From Acidobacteriota bacterium (lineage in GTDB: Bacteria > Acidobacteriota > Terriglobia > Bryobacterales > Bryobacteraceae), in contig JANXLY010000085.1 in NCBI GenBank assembly GCA_025354885.1, positions 1-41,687 of the forward strand: 41,687 nt of DNA, in the 5' to 3' direction. Below are positions 1 to 9,342 of this stretch, piece by piece (the first letter of the stretch is position 1; each line of letters opens with the position of its first letter). The position numbers and the translations under genes were made by a program. The notes under the pieces are model-generated. The model saw only the letters and a program-made list of their open reading frames with translations, was not told the origin of the DNA and ran no database searches.

Positions 1-191
1 GTCGGCATGAAAACAAGCGCTGCGGGACCGGCTGTGGAAATGACGGGCCGAGGAAAACGAGGAAAACCAAATACGGTTTCCTTCGTTTCCCACCGCCCTT
101 GGAAATCGCCAAGCGATTCCCACATTCCCACAGCTGCGACGACGATTTCGCCTTCGTCCAAGAAAACTTCAGTGAAAGGAGCCCCGGTCAC
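1..191 (-). CDS. Partial small protein of unknown function (3' end beyond window)
   Basis: This minus-strand open frame starts with GTG at 191 and runs off the left edge, so only about 63 residues are visible. An AAGGA Shine-Dalgarno lies about nine bases upstream of the GTG, and the gene follows the stop of its upstream neighbour by 25 bases, which suggests co-transcription. The visible part is acidic and hydrophobic (…FTEVFLDEGEIVVAAVG…), with two Phe-Pro-Arg motifs near residues 46-51, and shows no signal peptide. I do not recognise the family. Its place inside the tRNA-Pro-associated element suggests an accessory or phage-type gene. The main doubt is the short visible length. Confidence 0.45.
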   Translation of the reverse strand, partial: MTGAPFTEVFLDEGEIVVAAVGMWESLGDFQGRWETKETVFGFPRFPRPVISTAGPAALVFMP

Positions 192-216
192 CAGCTCAAT
201 CCTTTAGGCTCATCCT

Positions 217-447
217 TCAATGAGAAAATGCTCTCGTCGTCCCATGATTGTTTTCGCTGATTGTTGGTTCCATGTTCCCAGGCTCTTGCGATGAAGTGGC
301 AAGGTTGCCTGCGGAGAACTGCGCGCGATGCATGTCAACCATCGACTGCATCAAGACCGGTAACTCGGCCTTCAAGAAATCCTCGGTGGCGGTACATTCC
401 ACCTCGATTGCGCCAAGCTTGATGCGGATCGTGCTATCAGTACTCAT
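217..447 (-). CDS. Small hypothetical protein of the integrated element
   Basis: This is a 76-residue protein starting at ATG 447, with a good GGAG Shine-Dalgarno seven bases upstream. The first 40 residues look like a folded domain (IRIKLGAIEVECTATEDFLK, then a helix-like stretch). The rest is low-complexity and Ser/Asn/His-rich. It resembles small conserved hypothetical proteins found on mobile elements, but I cannot name the family. It lies between the toxin-antitoxin pair (upstream on the same strand) and the truncated gene at the left edge (downstream). There are no membrane segments and no nucleic-acid-binding motif that I can see. Confidence 0.55.
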   Translation of the reverse strand: MSTDSTIRIKLGAIEVECTATEDFLKAELPVLMQSMVDMHRAQFSAGNLATSSQEPGNMEPTISENNHGTTRAFSH

Positions 448-554
448 TCAAATTCTCCAGACCCAGTTTTTCACATTTCTCGGACGGACGTTCCTTGGGT
501 GCCCTTGCTGATCGCCCAGAGTCGTATCGATAAGCAGTCGAGGAGTCGGCGGTG

Positions 555-869
555 CTAAGCCACGCGGCGCGTCGGGGCCTTGATCCGGAAGTCCACCTCC
601 AGCCCCGCATCGGAAAGCATGTTGACCAAAGTGTCCAGCGAAAACCTGCTGATCTTGCCGCGCGTCAGATCGGAGACCCTGGGCTGACTCACCTTGAGCC
701 GCTTTGCGGCATCGGCCTGGGTCAAGCCTTCCTTCGCGATAAACTTCCGCAGCGCCGTCATCATCTCTGACCGTATGCGTAGGTTTCTGGACTCGGCGGG
801 CGAGAAACCGAGGTCGGTGAACACGTCGCCGCTGCCCATGGTGATCGTCGTGTCAATCGTGGTCTTCAT
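555..869 (-). CDS. HigA-like antitoxin, XRE/HTH family
   Basis: This helix-turn-helix antitoxin is expected to neutralise the toxin encoded just upstream and to repress their shared promoter. The HTH is visible around residues 40-75: a KEGLTQADAAKRLKVSQPRVS helix pair followed by a DLTRGKISRFSLDTL segment, the pattern of the HigA2/XRE group. Two starts are possible. ATG 884 overlaps the toxin stop as ATGA, whereas ATG 869 has an AAGGAG Shine-Dalgarno six bases upstream. I prefer 869, which gives 104 residues. The toxin-first gene order is typical of HigBA-type loci. The basic C-terminus (RIKAPTRRVA) may contact DNA. Confidence 0.82.
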   Translation of the reverse strand: MKTTIDTTITMGSGDVFTDLGFSPAESRNLRIRSEMMTALRKFIAKEGLTQADAAKRLKVSQPRVSDLTRGKISRFSLDTLVNMLSDAGLEVDFRIKAPTRRVA

Positions 870-880
870 CGCTTTCTCCT

Positions 881-1219
881 TCATTTCGATTTCCGCGCCT
901 CCATCAATGCAGCGAAGCGTTTCCTGCCCAAGTCGAGATCGGCCTTACGGATGGCCTGGGTCTTCTTGACGAAGCAGTGGAGCACGTAGACGGCTTCCTC
1001 GTATCGGGCGACGTAGAACACTCGGTATTCGTTGTCACCGTGAACGCGAATCTCCATTGCGCCCGAGCCGACATCCGGCATTGGCTTAAAATCCTCAGGC
1101 ACTTCGCCGCGCTGAACCAAGCCCAATTGGTAGCCCGCGTCCGAACGAATGTCAGCCGGAGCCGCTTGCAACCGGGCCCGACTGTCACCCATCCAGGCGA
1201 TTGGCTTCCGACTCGACAC
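881..1219 (-). CDS. HigB/RelE-like toxin (Gp49-type)
   Basis: This is a RelE-superfamily toxin of the phage-derived Gp49/HigB-like group, whose members usually cleave mRNA on the ribosome. Recognisable parts are the N-terminal KPIAWMGDSRARLQ, then DAGYQLGLVQRGEVPEDFKPM, the beta-strand EIRVHGDNEYRVFYVARYEEAVYVLHCFVKKTQ, and the C-terminal DLDLGRKRF. I chose GTG 1219 (112 residues). The upstream TTG at 1234 lies inside the -10 box of the promoter, so it would not be transcribed. The GTG coincides with the predicted transcription start, and no Shine-Dalgarno precedes it, so the mRNA may be leaderless. The antitoxin follows directly. Toxicity and target are family inference. Confidence 0.82.
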   Translation of the reverse strand: MSSRKPIAWMGDSRARLQAAPADIRSDAGYQLGLVQRGEVPEDFKPMPDVGSGAMEIRVHGDNEYRVFYVARYEEAVYVLHCFVKKTQAIRKADLDLGRKRFAALMEARKSK

Positions 1220-1255
1220 TTCATGATTATACAAGATTGGATATATTTGTCGAGT
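1211..1255 (-). promoter_or_regulatory. Toxin-antitoxin promoter with flanking 8-bp operator dyad
   Basis: On the minus strand a TCGACA -35 (1249-1254) and a perfect TATAAT -10 (1226-1231) are separated by about 16-17 bases. A perfect inverted repeat, ACTCGACA (1211-1218) and TGTCGAGT (1248-1255), brackets the promoter: the right arm covers the -35, and the left arm touches the predicted start site and GTG codon. This is the arrangement expected for autorepression by the HTH antitoxin. Assignment of the operator to HigA is inference. Confidence 0.65.
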
Positions 1256-1652
1256 TTAGAAAAGCGGCGGCGTTCGGCAAGGACGTCCATGGACGTCTTT
1301 GCTTTCGGAACCGGTCGGAAGAGACGTCCAAAGACGTCTTCGATTGCCCGGTCATCTTTCCCGCCCGCACGGGGCGGCGGTTTCGCGACTGTGAAGGCGG
1401 TAATGGAACATAAAGGCGTGGCGGATTCGGGCCTCGGATTTCGAGTGCAACTCACGGCAGATCAGCCGATTGCGTCGGCGGACAATGGCGCGCTCAAGTC
1501 CGCCATTTGGCGGATGGCCGATAAGAACTACCGCGCCGCGCGACGCGTGGAAAAGGATCACACGCGATCACAACCGGTTCAGCGATCTTCAGCGGAGACG
1601 CAGAAATCCGTTGATCCTCGCACGCGGCAGACGTATTCTGGGAGCAATCGCG
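1235..1652. other. 418-bp region between toxin and integrase
   Basis: No gene can be confidently supported here. It holds the toxin promoter and the GACGTC palindromes in its left part. A plus-strand frame of 87 codons (ATG 1403 to stop 1666, with GAAGGCGG just upstream) overlaps the integrase start by 14 bases and could encode a small basic protein, perhaps an excisionase. I recognise no motif in it, and it may be spurious. The integrase frame itself is also open upstream to 1470 without a better start. Confidence 0.3.
1281..1340. repeat. Two paired GACGTC palindromic sites
   Basis: GACGTC occurs four times, at 1282, 1292, 1323 and 1333. Within each pair the spacing is ten bases, and the pairs start 41 bases apart, so all copies lie roughly on one face of the helix. 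The first pair forms a perfect 16-bp palindrome, GACGTCCATGGACGTC. The second is near-identical (GACGTCCAAAGACGTC). They lie between the divergent toxin and integrase genes, and are probably protein-binding sites or hairpins of unknown function. Confidence 0.55.
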
Positions 1653-2960
<1,308 letters not shown>

Positions 2961-3502
2961 GTACCAGCTTTGTTTCCTCAATGACGGCCCAAATGCCGGC
3001 AAGCTGGAACCAGAGCGGTCCAAACAACTCCAGGCCGCTCACATGCAACACATCCAGGCAATGTGGAAGAGTGGTGCACTCGAAAGCGCCGGTCCGATTT
3101 CAGGCCTTCCCGGATCGCGGGGAATCTTTCTGTTTCAGTCTTCAAAAGAAGAATCAGCTCGGCTAGCTTCCGCAGACCCAAAAGTAATGGCAGGTGAGCT
3201 GCGAATCGATTGCCAGTCCTGGAACGGACCCGAAGGCGTCGGCAAAAATTATCGCAAGGCCTATGGGCAACCCGGCTTCAAAGAGGTCTATGTGCGGCGT
3301 GTCGGCCTGATGATGAAAAAGGTGGTTCCTGGCCATTCCCTTGGCAGTGTGCGCGTCGCAGGAACCCTCGCGGGTGGGGATTATGGCTACTTTGTTCTCC
3401 TCGAAACCGACGATCTCGAAAAAGTGAAGCTGCAGTTTCCCGACGCAAGAAGCTTTCTCTGGTTTCACGACGCTCAAGTCTGGGACGGCGTAAGCTGAAG
3501 GC

Positions 3503-4906
3503 TTGGTAACCGACTATATCGTTGTGGGTGGAGGCGCGGCCGGCAGTGTTGTTGCCGCTCGCCTCAGTGAGCTTCGGCAACTCAACGTACTCCTGCTGGA
3601 GGCCGGTCCCCTGGACCCGGGACCGGATGCGCGAATTCCTCTTTTCTGGCGGCACCAGTTGGACGGACCCCTCGATTGGGGTTTTCAAACGGAGGAAGAG
3701 CCTCATCTCGACAAAAAGCGGCTGGCCTATCCGCGGGGTAAGGTTTTGGGTGGCTCAACAGCGCTTTATGCTGGCATCTACTCGCGCGGAGACCGCTATG
3801 ATTACGATGCTTGGCGCGAACTCGGAAACGCCGGGTGGGGCTGGGATTATGTCTCCCCATATTTTGAAAAAAGTTTGAAGGGCGGCTTGCCGCTTGAGCC
3901 CTTGCGCCTTCTGCACCCCTTGACTCAAATGTTCCTTCAGCACGGAGCCAATGAAGGTGCACGTCCTGTCGAGGTAATGCAGCGCAAGGGAAGCAAGCCG
4001 ACTGCGGCCGATGTTTTTCTAGCCAAGCCACTCAAGTCCACTCCCAATCTGACGGTCCTCGGCAACACCAATGTGGTCCGAGTCCTCATCGAAGATGGCC
4101 GCGCTCGCGGCGTCGAAGTGATTCGGGATGGCAAGCTTGAAGTTTTTCGCGCCAAGTTTGAGGTTGTCCTCTGCGCCGGCGCGATCCAGACTCCTGCAAT
4201 TCTAATGCGCAGTGGCATCGGTCCCGCATCGCATCTCGAAAGTTTAGGAATTCCCGTTTCGCTCGATTTGCCCGGGGTAGGAGAGAACCTGCAGGACCAC
4301 GTCCGCTGCGGCGTTGAATTTTCAGTCGATGCCCCTCCTCAATTGCCAACACATCCCGGCCTGCTCGACCAGATCCGCTACAAACTAACCGGCACCGGGC
4401 CTCTGAGCTCACCGGTAGTCGAAGCTCACGCCATGCTCAAAAGTTTTCCAGAAGCACCAGCTCCCGACTTGCAACTCAATTTTGTACCACGACGCTCCGA
4501 AGGCAATGGCTTTGCGATCTGGACGACGCTACTGCGGCCCTTCAGTCGCGGCTATTTGCGTCTCCGGAGTGCAGACCCAAATGAAGGCCCAACGATCCGC
4601 CTCAACTTGCTCGAAGAGCCCGAAGACCGGCTCACTCTCGATCGCGGCATCACTCGTGCCCGCGCTATCGGCGAAAAGATGGGCCGCATGGAAGTTCAGC
4701 TTCACTATGACGTAATGTGGCACGGCTGCGGCACCTGCCGCATGGGAAACGATTCTATGGCCGTAGTCGACACGGACCTGAAGGTCCACTATGTCAACGG
4801 GCTTCGCGTTGTGGATGCAAGTGTTTTCCCTTTGATTCCCAGTGGAAATACAGCGGCCCCCACGCTCATGCTCGCCGAGCGGGGGGCCGATCTGATTCGC
4901 TGCTAG
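3503..4906 (+). CDS. GMC-family FAD-dependent oxidoreductase
   Basis: This is a flavoprotein of the glucose-methanol-choline oxidoreductase family, acting on an alcohol that the sequence does not identify. The FAD-binding DYIVVGGGAAGSVVAARLSE is at residues 4-23, followed by LLLEAG and the PRGKVLGGSTALYAGIYSRG family signature. The C-terminal active site is visible as WHGCGTCRMG (catalytic His) and PSGNTAAPTLMLAERGADLI (partner Asn). At 467 residues it is shorter than the usual 530-560, mainly in the substrate domain. There is no signal peptide. The TTG start at 3503 follows the YciI-like stop by four bases, with weak GAAGG upstream. The stop shares a CTAG with the convergent gene. Confidence 0.9.
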   Translation: MVTDYIVVGGGAAGSVVAARLSELRQLNVLLLEAGPLDPGPDARIPLFWRHQLDGPLDWGFQTEEEPHLDKKRLAYPRGKVLGGSTALYAGIYSRGDRYDYDAWRELGNAGWGWDYVSPYFEKSLKGGLPLEPLRLLHPLTQMFLQHGANEGARPVEVMQRKGSKPTAADVFLAKPLKSTPNLTVLGNTNVVRVLIEDGRARGVEVIRDGKLEVFRAKFEVVLCAGAIQTPAILMRSGIGPASHLESLGIPVSLDLPGVGENLQDHVRCGVEFSVDAPPQLPTHPGLLDQIRYKLTGTGPLSSPVVEAHAMLKSFPEAPAPDLQLNFVPRRSEGNGFAIWTTLLRPFSRGYLRLRSADPNEGPTIRLNLLEEPEDRLTLDRGITRARAIGEKMGRMEVQLHYDVMWHGCGTCRMGNDSMAVVDTDLKVHYVNGLRVVDASVFPLIPSGNTAAPTLMLAERGADLIRC

Positions 4907-5772
4907 GCTGGCGCTGATTCCGCGACCACAGGATTGTGAAGCTGGCCCAGGCCCTCCACCTCGACAATGCAATGATCCCCGGGCTTAAGCAGCACCGGCG
5001 GCTTGCGAGCAAAACCAACTCCGGGCGGTGTTCCAGTGGAGACGATGTCCCCGGGCTCCAGCGTAAATACCTTCGAGAGAAATTCGAGCAATTGCGGAAT
5101 GTTGAAGATCAGCTCTTTGGTGGAGCTGTTCTGCATCACCTGGCCGTTGAGTGTGAGTTTCACGTTCAGGTTGTGAGGATCAGGCACTTCATCTGCCGTA
5201 ACAATGTAAGGACCCATCGGAGCAAACGTGTCGAAGGTCTTGCCCATCAGCCACTGTGTGGTTCCCTTGAGCTGTATATCACGGGCGCTGACATCGTTGA
5301 CATTGGTGTAGCCAAAAACATATTCGCGCCAGTCTTCACCTTTGATGTGCTTGCCAGTCTTGCCGATGACGAAAGCAAATTCTGCTTCGTAATCCGGCTG
5401 TTCGCTCATCTTCGGCAACACGATGTTGTCGCCGTTGCCGATCACCGTATTGGGGAATTTGTTAAATACTGTCGGGATTTCTGGAATCGCCATGCCGGAT
5501 TCAATAGCGTGATCGCGGTAGTTGAGGCCGATGCAGATGAACTTTGGTGGCCGGTGGATTGGTGCCAGGATACGGACAGAACCCAGCGCAACCCTTGCGC
5601 TCGCCTGTGCCGCAAAGGACTTTACTTTCGCCAGTGAGCTTGCGCCGCCCTGAATGATTGAATAAATGCAGGAAAATCCAGCCCCTGCCAGAGGAATAAT
5701 TTCCGAGTCGCCAGCAGCAAGTACACCCGCTTCGGGAGGACCGCCCACTCGCTCGAACATGAGAAGTTTCAT
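4903..5772 (-). CDS. Fumarylacetoacetate hydrolase (FAH) family protein
   Basis: This is a metal-dependent hydrolase or isomerase of the FAH family (2-hydroxyhepta-2,4-diene-1,7-dioate isomerase-like), which acts on C-C bonds of beta-diketo acids in aromatic or sugar-acid breakdown. The core is visible: FICIGLNYRDHAIESG, then VFNKFPNTVIGNGDNIVLP, the metal-binding DYEAEFAFVIGKTGK, GYTNVNDVSARD, and GDIVSTGTPPGVGFARKPP near the C-terminus. I chose ATG 5772 (MKLLMFE, the usual family start, 289 residues). A GTG at 5790 with weak AGGG would add six residues. The true substrate is unknown. It is convergent with the GMC gene, and the two stop codons overlap. Confidence 0.9.
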   Translation of the reverse strand: MKLLMFERVGGPPEAGVLAAGDSEIIPLAGAGFSCIYSIIQGGASSLAKVKSFAAQASARVALGSVRILAPIHRPPKFICIGLNYRDHAIESGMAIPEIPTVFNKFPNTVIGNGDNIVLPKMSEQPDYEAEFAFVIGKTGKHIKGEDWREYVFGYTNVNDVSARDIQLKGTTQWLMGKTFDTFAPMGPYIVTADEVPDPHNLNVKLTLNGQVMQNSSTKELIFNIPQLLEFLSKVFTLEPGDIVSTGTPPGVGFARKPPVLLKPGDHCIVEVEGLGQLHNPVVAESAPA

Positions 5773-5950
5773 ATTCGATGAGGCTATCACGCACAGCCCT
5801 ATCGCTTCACTAAAAAATTCCGATGGGTATTCTCATGGGGGGGGCTTATCTTTCTCTCCAGGAATGATTAGAATACATCGATAAGAAGGCAAAGCGCCGC
5901 TAAGAGCGTTTGGCACTTTTGACGGATAGTAAATTTAGGGGAGTAGTTCG

Positions 5951-7174
5951 ATGCTGTTAGCTCGGCCGAACGCTTTTTGCGCGTGTCTGTTTGTCTACCT
6001 GCAATTTCAGGTCCCTCTCGCGGGACAGGGATTTCTCGCGGGCGGTAAGGCCCCGCGCATGTTTGGAACAGACATGGCAGTTCTCGAGGCTGGCGAGCCC
6101 CGGCAGGACCTGCCCTGCAAATTGGAAGAAACGAAACCAATATTAGGTTTCGATCTTAAATTTCACGCTGGCTTTGAAGTCTCCGTCCCAATGCACGAAA
6201 TTGCCGGATCGGAAAACCTCCTCACCATCGTCTTCCGTGTTCGTCCCGAAGGAAAGTCAGAGGGGGATCGCTACTTCATACAGCGCATCCGCGTGCCGCA
6301 ATTGGATGAAGAGACTAAAGGCGAAGCCTTTCTCCAAGGCGGATTTGATATTGGAGAGGGTAAGTACCAGGTGGAATGGCTGATGCGGGATCGAGCAGAA
6401 CGCGTCTGTTCCCACACTTGGAAAGTCGAGGCAACCCTTCCCGCCAAAGACAAGCTGATCGAGATGAATGAGCCGGCAGATACTGTTCATCCAAGCGAAC
6501 ACGAACAATTCCAGGATGAGCCGCCTGTAGCTCGCTCAACCACCGAAACGCCCCTAAGTGTAAAAGTTCTAATCAATTTTGCGCCTCAACGTTCCAGGTC
6601 CGCAACCTTGCAGCCTGTGGACACGTCGGCACTAGTGAGCATATTGCGCACGATCAGTCGTGATCCGAGGATTGGCCGTTTCTCACTGGTCGCCTTCAAC
6701 ATGCAGGACCAAAAGATTTTGTACAAGCAGGAAAATTCCGACCGAATTGACTTTCCAAAGATTGGAGAGGCCCTGCGTGATCTGAAATTGGGCACAGTCG
6801 ACCTGAAGAAACTGCAAACAAAAAATTCAGAGACTGAGTTCCTGAGCGAACTCTTGCAGAAAGAAGCCGCGTCTGGAGAAATTCCTGACGCGCTAATCTT
6901 TGCCGGGCCGAAGGTGCTGCTAGATCAAAACGTGCCCCAAGAAGCATTGCGCAGTGTAGGAAGCCTGGATTTCCCCGTGTTTTACCTGAATTACAACCTT
7001 TATCCGCAGCAGATTCCCTGGCGCGATTCCATCGGGCATGCCGTCAAGCACTTCCGTGGTGTGGAATATACGATTTCGCGGCCCAGAGATTTGTGGTTCG
7101 CCGTAAGCGAAATGGTGAATAAAATAGGTAAGGCAAGGCAAACGAAGAGAGTAGGAGCAGTGATAGCACAATGA
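5951..7174 (+). CDS. Acidobacterial secreted protein of unknown function
   Basis: This 407-residue protein starts at ATG 5951, with GGGGAG eight bases upstream. The N-terminus is hydrophobic (FCACLFVYLQFQVPLAGQ) and probably a signal peptide. The first half (residues ~50-170) looks like a beta-rich domain. The second half (residues ~200-400: LSVKVLINFA, FSLVAFNMQDQKILY, PDALIFAGPK, FPVFYLNYN) alternates strands and helices in a way that recalls a degenerate von Willebrand A-like fold, but I see no MIDAS metal motif. I recognise it only as the kind of conserved hypothetical common in Acidobacteriota. Its stop overlaps the next start as ATGA, so it is translationally coupled to the methyltransferase. 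Confidence 0.75.
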   Translation: MLLARPNAFCACLFVYLQFQVPLAGQGFLAGGKAPRMFGTDMAVLEAGEPRQDLPCKLEETKPILGFDLKFHAGFEVSVPMHEIAGSENLLTIVFRVRPEGKSEGDRYFIQRIRVPQLDEETKGEAFLQGGFDIGEGKYQVEWLMRDRAERVCSHTWKVEATLPAKDKLIEMNEPADTVHPSEHEQFQDEPPVARSTTETPLSVKVLINFAPQRSRSATLQPVDTSALVSILRTISRDPRIGRFSLVAFNMQDQKILYKQENSDRIDFPKIGEALRDLKLGTVDLKKLQTKNSETEFLSELLQKEAASGEIPDALIFAGPKVLLDQNVPQEALRSVGSLDFPVFYLNYNLYPQQIPWRDSIGHAVKHFRGVEYTISRPRDLWFAVSEMVNKIGKARQTKRVGAVIAQ

Positions 7175-7713
7175 GAACGATTCTGGCGATTCTGGCAGCC
7201 GCAGGGGCGCTGCTTGCCCAAAAGCCCGAGTTTCATCCCAACCAGTTGGCCCCCTATGTGCCAAGCCCTTATCAGATCGTAGGCAAAATGCTCGAACTCG
7301 CCAAGATCAAGCCGGGCGAAAAAGTATACGACCTTGGGAGTGGTGACGGGCGCGTTGTCATCGTTGCGGCTCAGAAGTACGATGCCAGGGCGGTAGGTAT
7401 CGAACTCTCTTCTCGTCTAGTCAAATCCAGTCAGGAAGAAATCAAGCGCCTCGGCTTGACCGAAAAGGCAAGCATCGTTCACGGCGACGTTTTCGATGCA
7501 GATCTGAGCGACGCCGACGTTGTAATTCTTTATTTGATGAGGGACAGCAACAATACCCTCAAGCCCAAACTGGAAAAAACACTGAAACCGGGAGCCCGCG
7601 TAATTTCTCATGACTACGAGATCTCAGGCTGGAAACCGCAGATGGAAGAGCGGGTCGACGCCTACCGTCGAAGCCACAAAATTTACGTCTACCGGATGCC
7701 GCCACAGAAGTAG
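7171..7713 (+). CDS. SAM-dependent methyltransferase with N-terminal signal-like segment
   Basis: This is a class I methyltransferase of 180 residues. Motif I (KVYDLGSGDGRVVIVAA, residues ~51-67) binds the methionine part of SAM. The acidic motif II Glu lies in AVGIELSSRLV, and motif post-I/IV is ADVVILYLM. The first 16 residues (MRTILAILAAAGALLA) look like a signal peptide or membrane anchor, and are followed by PYVPSPYQIVGKMLELAKI, the lead-in typical of this family. The substrate is unknown. It overlaps the preceding secreted protein by four bases, and the PfkB gene follows after 15 bases. An exported SAM enzyme would lack SAM, so anchoring on the cytosolic side or a false signal is possible. 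Confidence 0.85.
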   Translation: MRTILAILAAAGALLAQKPEFHPNQLAPYVPSPYQIVGKMLELAKIKPGEKVYDLGSGDGRVVIVAAQKYDARAVGIELSSRLVKSSQEEIKRLGLTEKASIVHGDVFDADLSDADVVILYLMRDSNNTLKPKLEKTLKPGARVISHDYEISGWKPQMEERVDAYRRSHKIYVYRMPPQK

Positions 7714-7728
7714 CTGTAACCTGTAGAA

Positions 7729-8670
7729 ATGTCCGAGTTTGACGTCGTTGGCATTGGGTTGAACGCCACCGATACACTAATCATTGTTCCCCACTTCCCT
7801 TCCTACGCTGGCAAAGGACCCTTTAATCAGGAAATCCTGAGCCCCGGCGGTCAGGTAGCTAGCGCTATGGTGACCTGCGCCAATTTGGGATTGCGCACAA
7901 AATACATTGGCACGATCGGGGATGATGAAAGAGGCCGCGTCCAGCTCGACAGTCTGCTGGGCTCAGGCATCAATCTCGACCACGTTCAGCAGCGCACAGG
8001 CTGTCCAAACCAGAGCGCTTACATCATCATTGATCAATCCACGGGAGAACGAACCGTATTCTGGCAGCGCCCGGATTGCCTTCGTCTTGATCCTTCAGAG
8101 ATCGAAGAAGAGATGATTACCAATGCCCGCTTGCTCCACATTGACGGACACGACACTCCCGCCATGGAGAAAGCCGCCCGTATCGCCCACGAGCACAAAA
8201 TTCCAGTTACCGTCGATGTAGACACGATCTACAAGGGCTTTGAGCGAGTCTTGCCCTACGTTGACTACCTGATTGCCTCCAGCGAATTTCCCATCCAGTG
8301 GACGCACCAAAGTGATCCGCTTAAGGCCCTTGAGACGATCCAGGACGAATATGGCATACACTGCGCCGCAATGACCCTTGGCGCCCATGGTGCTCTTGCC
8401 CGCATCGATGGCAAGTTCTACTACAGCCCTGCTTTTGTTGTGAATTGCGTGGATACTACCGGTGCCGGTGATGTGTTTCACGGTGGCTTCTGTTACGGGA
8501 TCCTCGCCGGCTGGGACATCCAGAAGACACTGGATTTCTCAAACGCAATGGCTGCCCTCAACTGCACCGCGATCGGGGCAAGAGGCGGTATCTCAACTCT
8601 CGAAAAGGCAGAAGCGCTGATGGCTCGCGCCGACCGGCGGGTCATGGACGAAATTCGCAGGAGGATGTAG
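7729..8670 (+). CDS. PfkB-family carbohydrate kinase
   Basis: This is a 313-residue ribokinase-family (PfkB) sugar or nucleoside kinase. The N-terminal FDVVGIGLNATDTLI and the LSPGGQVASAMVTCANLGLRTKYIGTIGDDERG segment form the substrate lid and binding region (the GG of PfkB signature 1). The C-terminal signature VDTTGAGDVFHGGF (residues ~243-256) contains the catalytic Asp and the anion hole. Phosphate is transferred from ATP to a hydroxymethyl group; the sugar cannot be told from sequence. It sits in a run of plus-strand genes (7171-10498) with very short spacers and is probably co-transcribed with the rhomboid gene three bases downstream. Confidence 0.9.
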   Translation: MSEFDVVGIGLNATDTLIIVPHFPSYAGKGPFNQEILSPGGQVASAMVTCANLGLRTKYIGTIGDDERGRVQLDSLLGSGINLDHVQQRTGCPNQSAYIIIDQSTGERTVFWQRPDCLRLDPSEIEEEMITNARLLHIDGHDTPAMEKAARIAHEHKIPVTVDVDTIYKGFERVLPYVDYLIASSEFPIQWTHQSDPLKALETIQDEYGIHCAAMTLGAHGALARIDGKFYYSPAFVVNCVDTTGAGDVFHGGFCYGILAGWDIQKTLDFSNAMAALNCTAIGARGGISTLEKAEALMARADRRVMDEIRRRM

Positions 8671-8673
8671 GGC

Positions 8674-9342
8674 TTGTTTCCCCTCAGGGATTCAGAACGT
8701 ACGCAAGGCACTCCGGTCATCACGGTGGCCTTGATTCTTGCCAATTTACTGGTCTTCTTTTACGAAATTTCGCTCGACGAATACTCTCTCAATCATTTTC
8801 TGGCCCAATGGGGTGCCCTGCCCCGCAAGTTCGAGGTGGTAGACCTGCTCACCTCGATGTTCCTCCACGGAGGCTGGATGCATGTGCTCGGGAATGTCTG
8901 GTTTCTCTGGATTTTTGGCGACAACATCGAAGACATCCTTGGTCCATCAAAATTTCTTTTCTTCTATTTGCTCAGTGGTTTGGCAGGTGGCCTCGCGCAT
9001 GTGTTCTTTAACCCGGATTCTGCAGTTCCAGCCATCGGTGCGAGCGGCGCCATTTCGGGCGTCATGGGCGCCTATCTAGTAAGTTTCCCCAAGGCTCGGA
9101 TCCACACACTTTTGTTTTTCTTTGTATTTGCCACAACAATGGAAGTGCCCGCAATCCTCATGATCGGCTATTGGTTCATCGTGCAACTGTTTAGCGGTTT
9201 CGGGACTCTCGCGGCCTCAGGAACCCAGCAGGGCGGCACTGCCTGGTTTGCACACATCGGCGGCTTTGTCGCCGGAATAATTTTAATCCGGTTGATGCCA
9301 TCCAGGCCGCGTTGGCGCATCCGGCAGGAGTCCCAATGGTAA
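8674..9342 (+). CDS. Rhomboid-family intramembrane serine protease
   Basis: This is a polytopic membrane protease of 222 residues. The catalytic dyad is visible: Ser124 in GASGAISGVMGAY and His194 in AWFAHIGGFVAG. Asn74 in HVLGN (oxyanion region) and the FLHGGWMHVLGNVWFLWIFGDNIED segment are family hallmarks. Six or so hydrophobic helices span residues ~15-205. The start is TTG 8674, with GGAGG nine bases upstream, inside the end of the PfkB gene. Natural substrates are unknown. It overlaps the start of the downstream deacetylase gene by seven bases. Confidence 0.93.
   Translation: MFPLRDSERTQGTPVITVALILANLLVFFYEISLDEYSLNHFLAQWGALPRKFEVVDLLTSMFLHGGWMHVLGNVWFLWIFGDNIEDILGPSKFLFFYLLSGLAGGLAHVFFNPDSAVPAIGASGAISGVMGAYLVSFPKARIHTLLFFFVFATTMEVPAILMIGYWFIVQLFSGFGTLAASGTQQGGTAWFAHIGGFVAGIILIRLMPSRPRWRIRQESQW

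Noticed and set aside
904..1455. Minus-strand frame of 183 codons over the toxin gene
   Set aside because: It overlaps the HigB-like toxin in another frame, crosses its promoter and has no domain-like composition.
1517..1524. GCCGATAA as a third sigma-28-like -10 box
   Set aside because: No TAAG/TAAA-type -35 at 11 bases upstream and no AGACT block; it lies in the element near the integrase, not near a motility gene.
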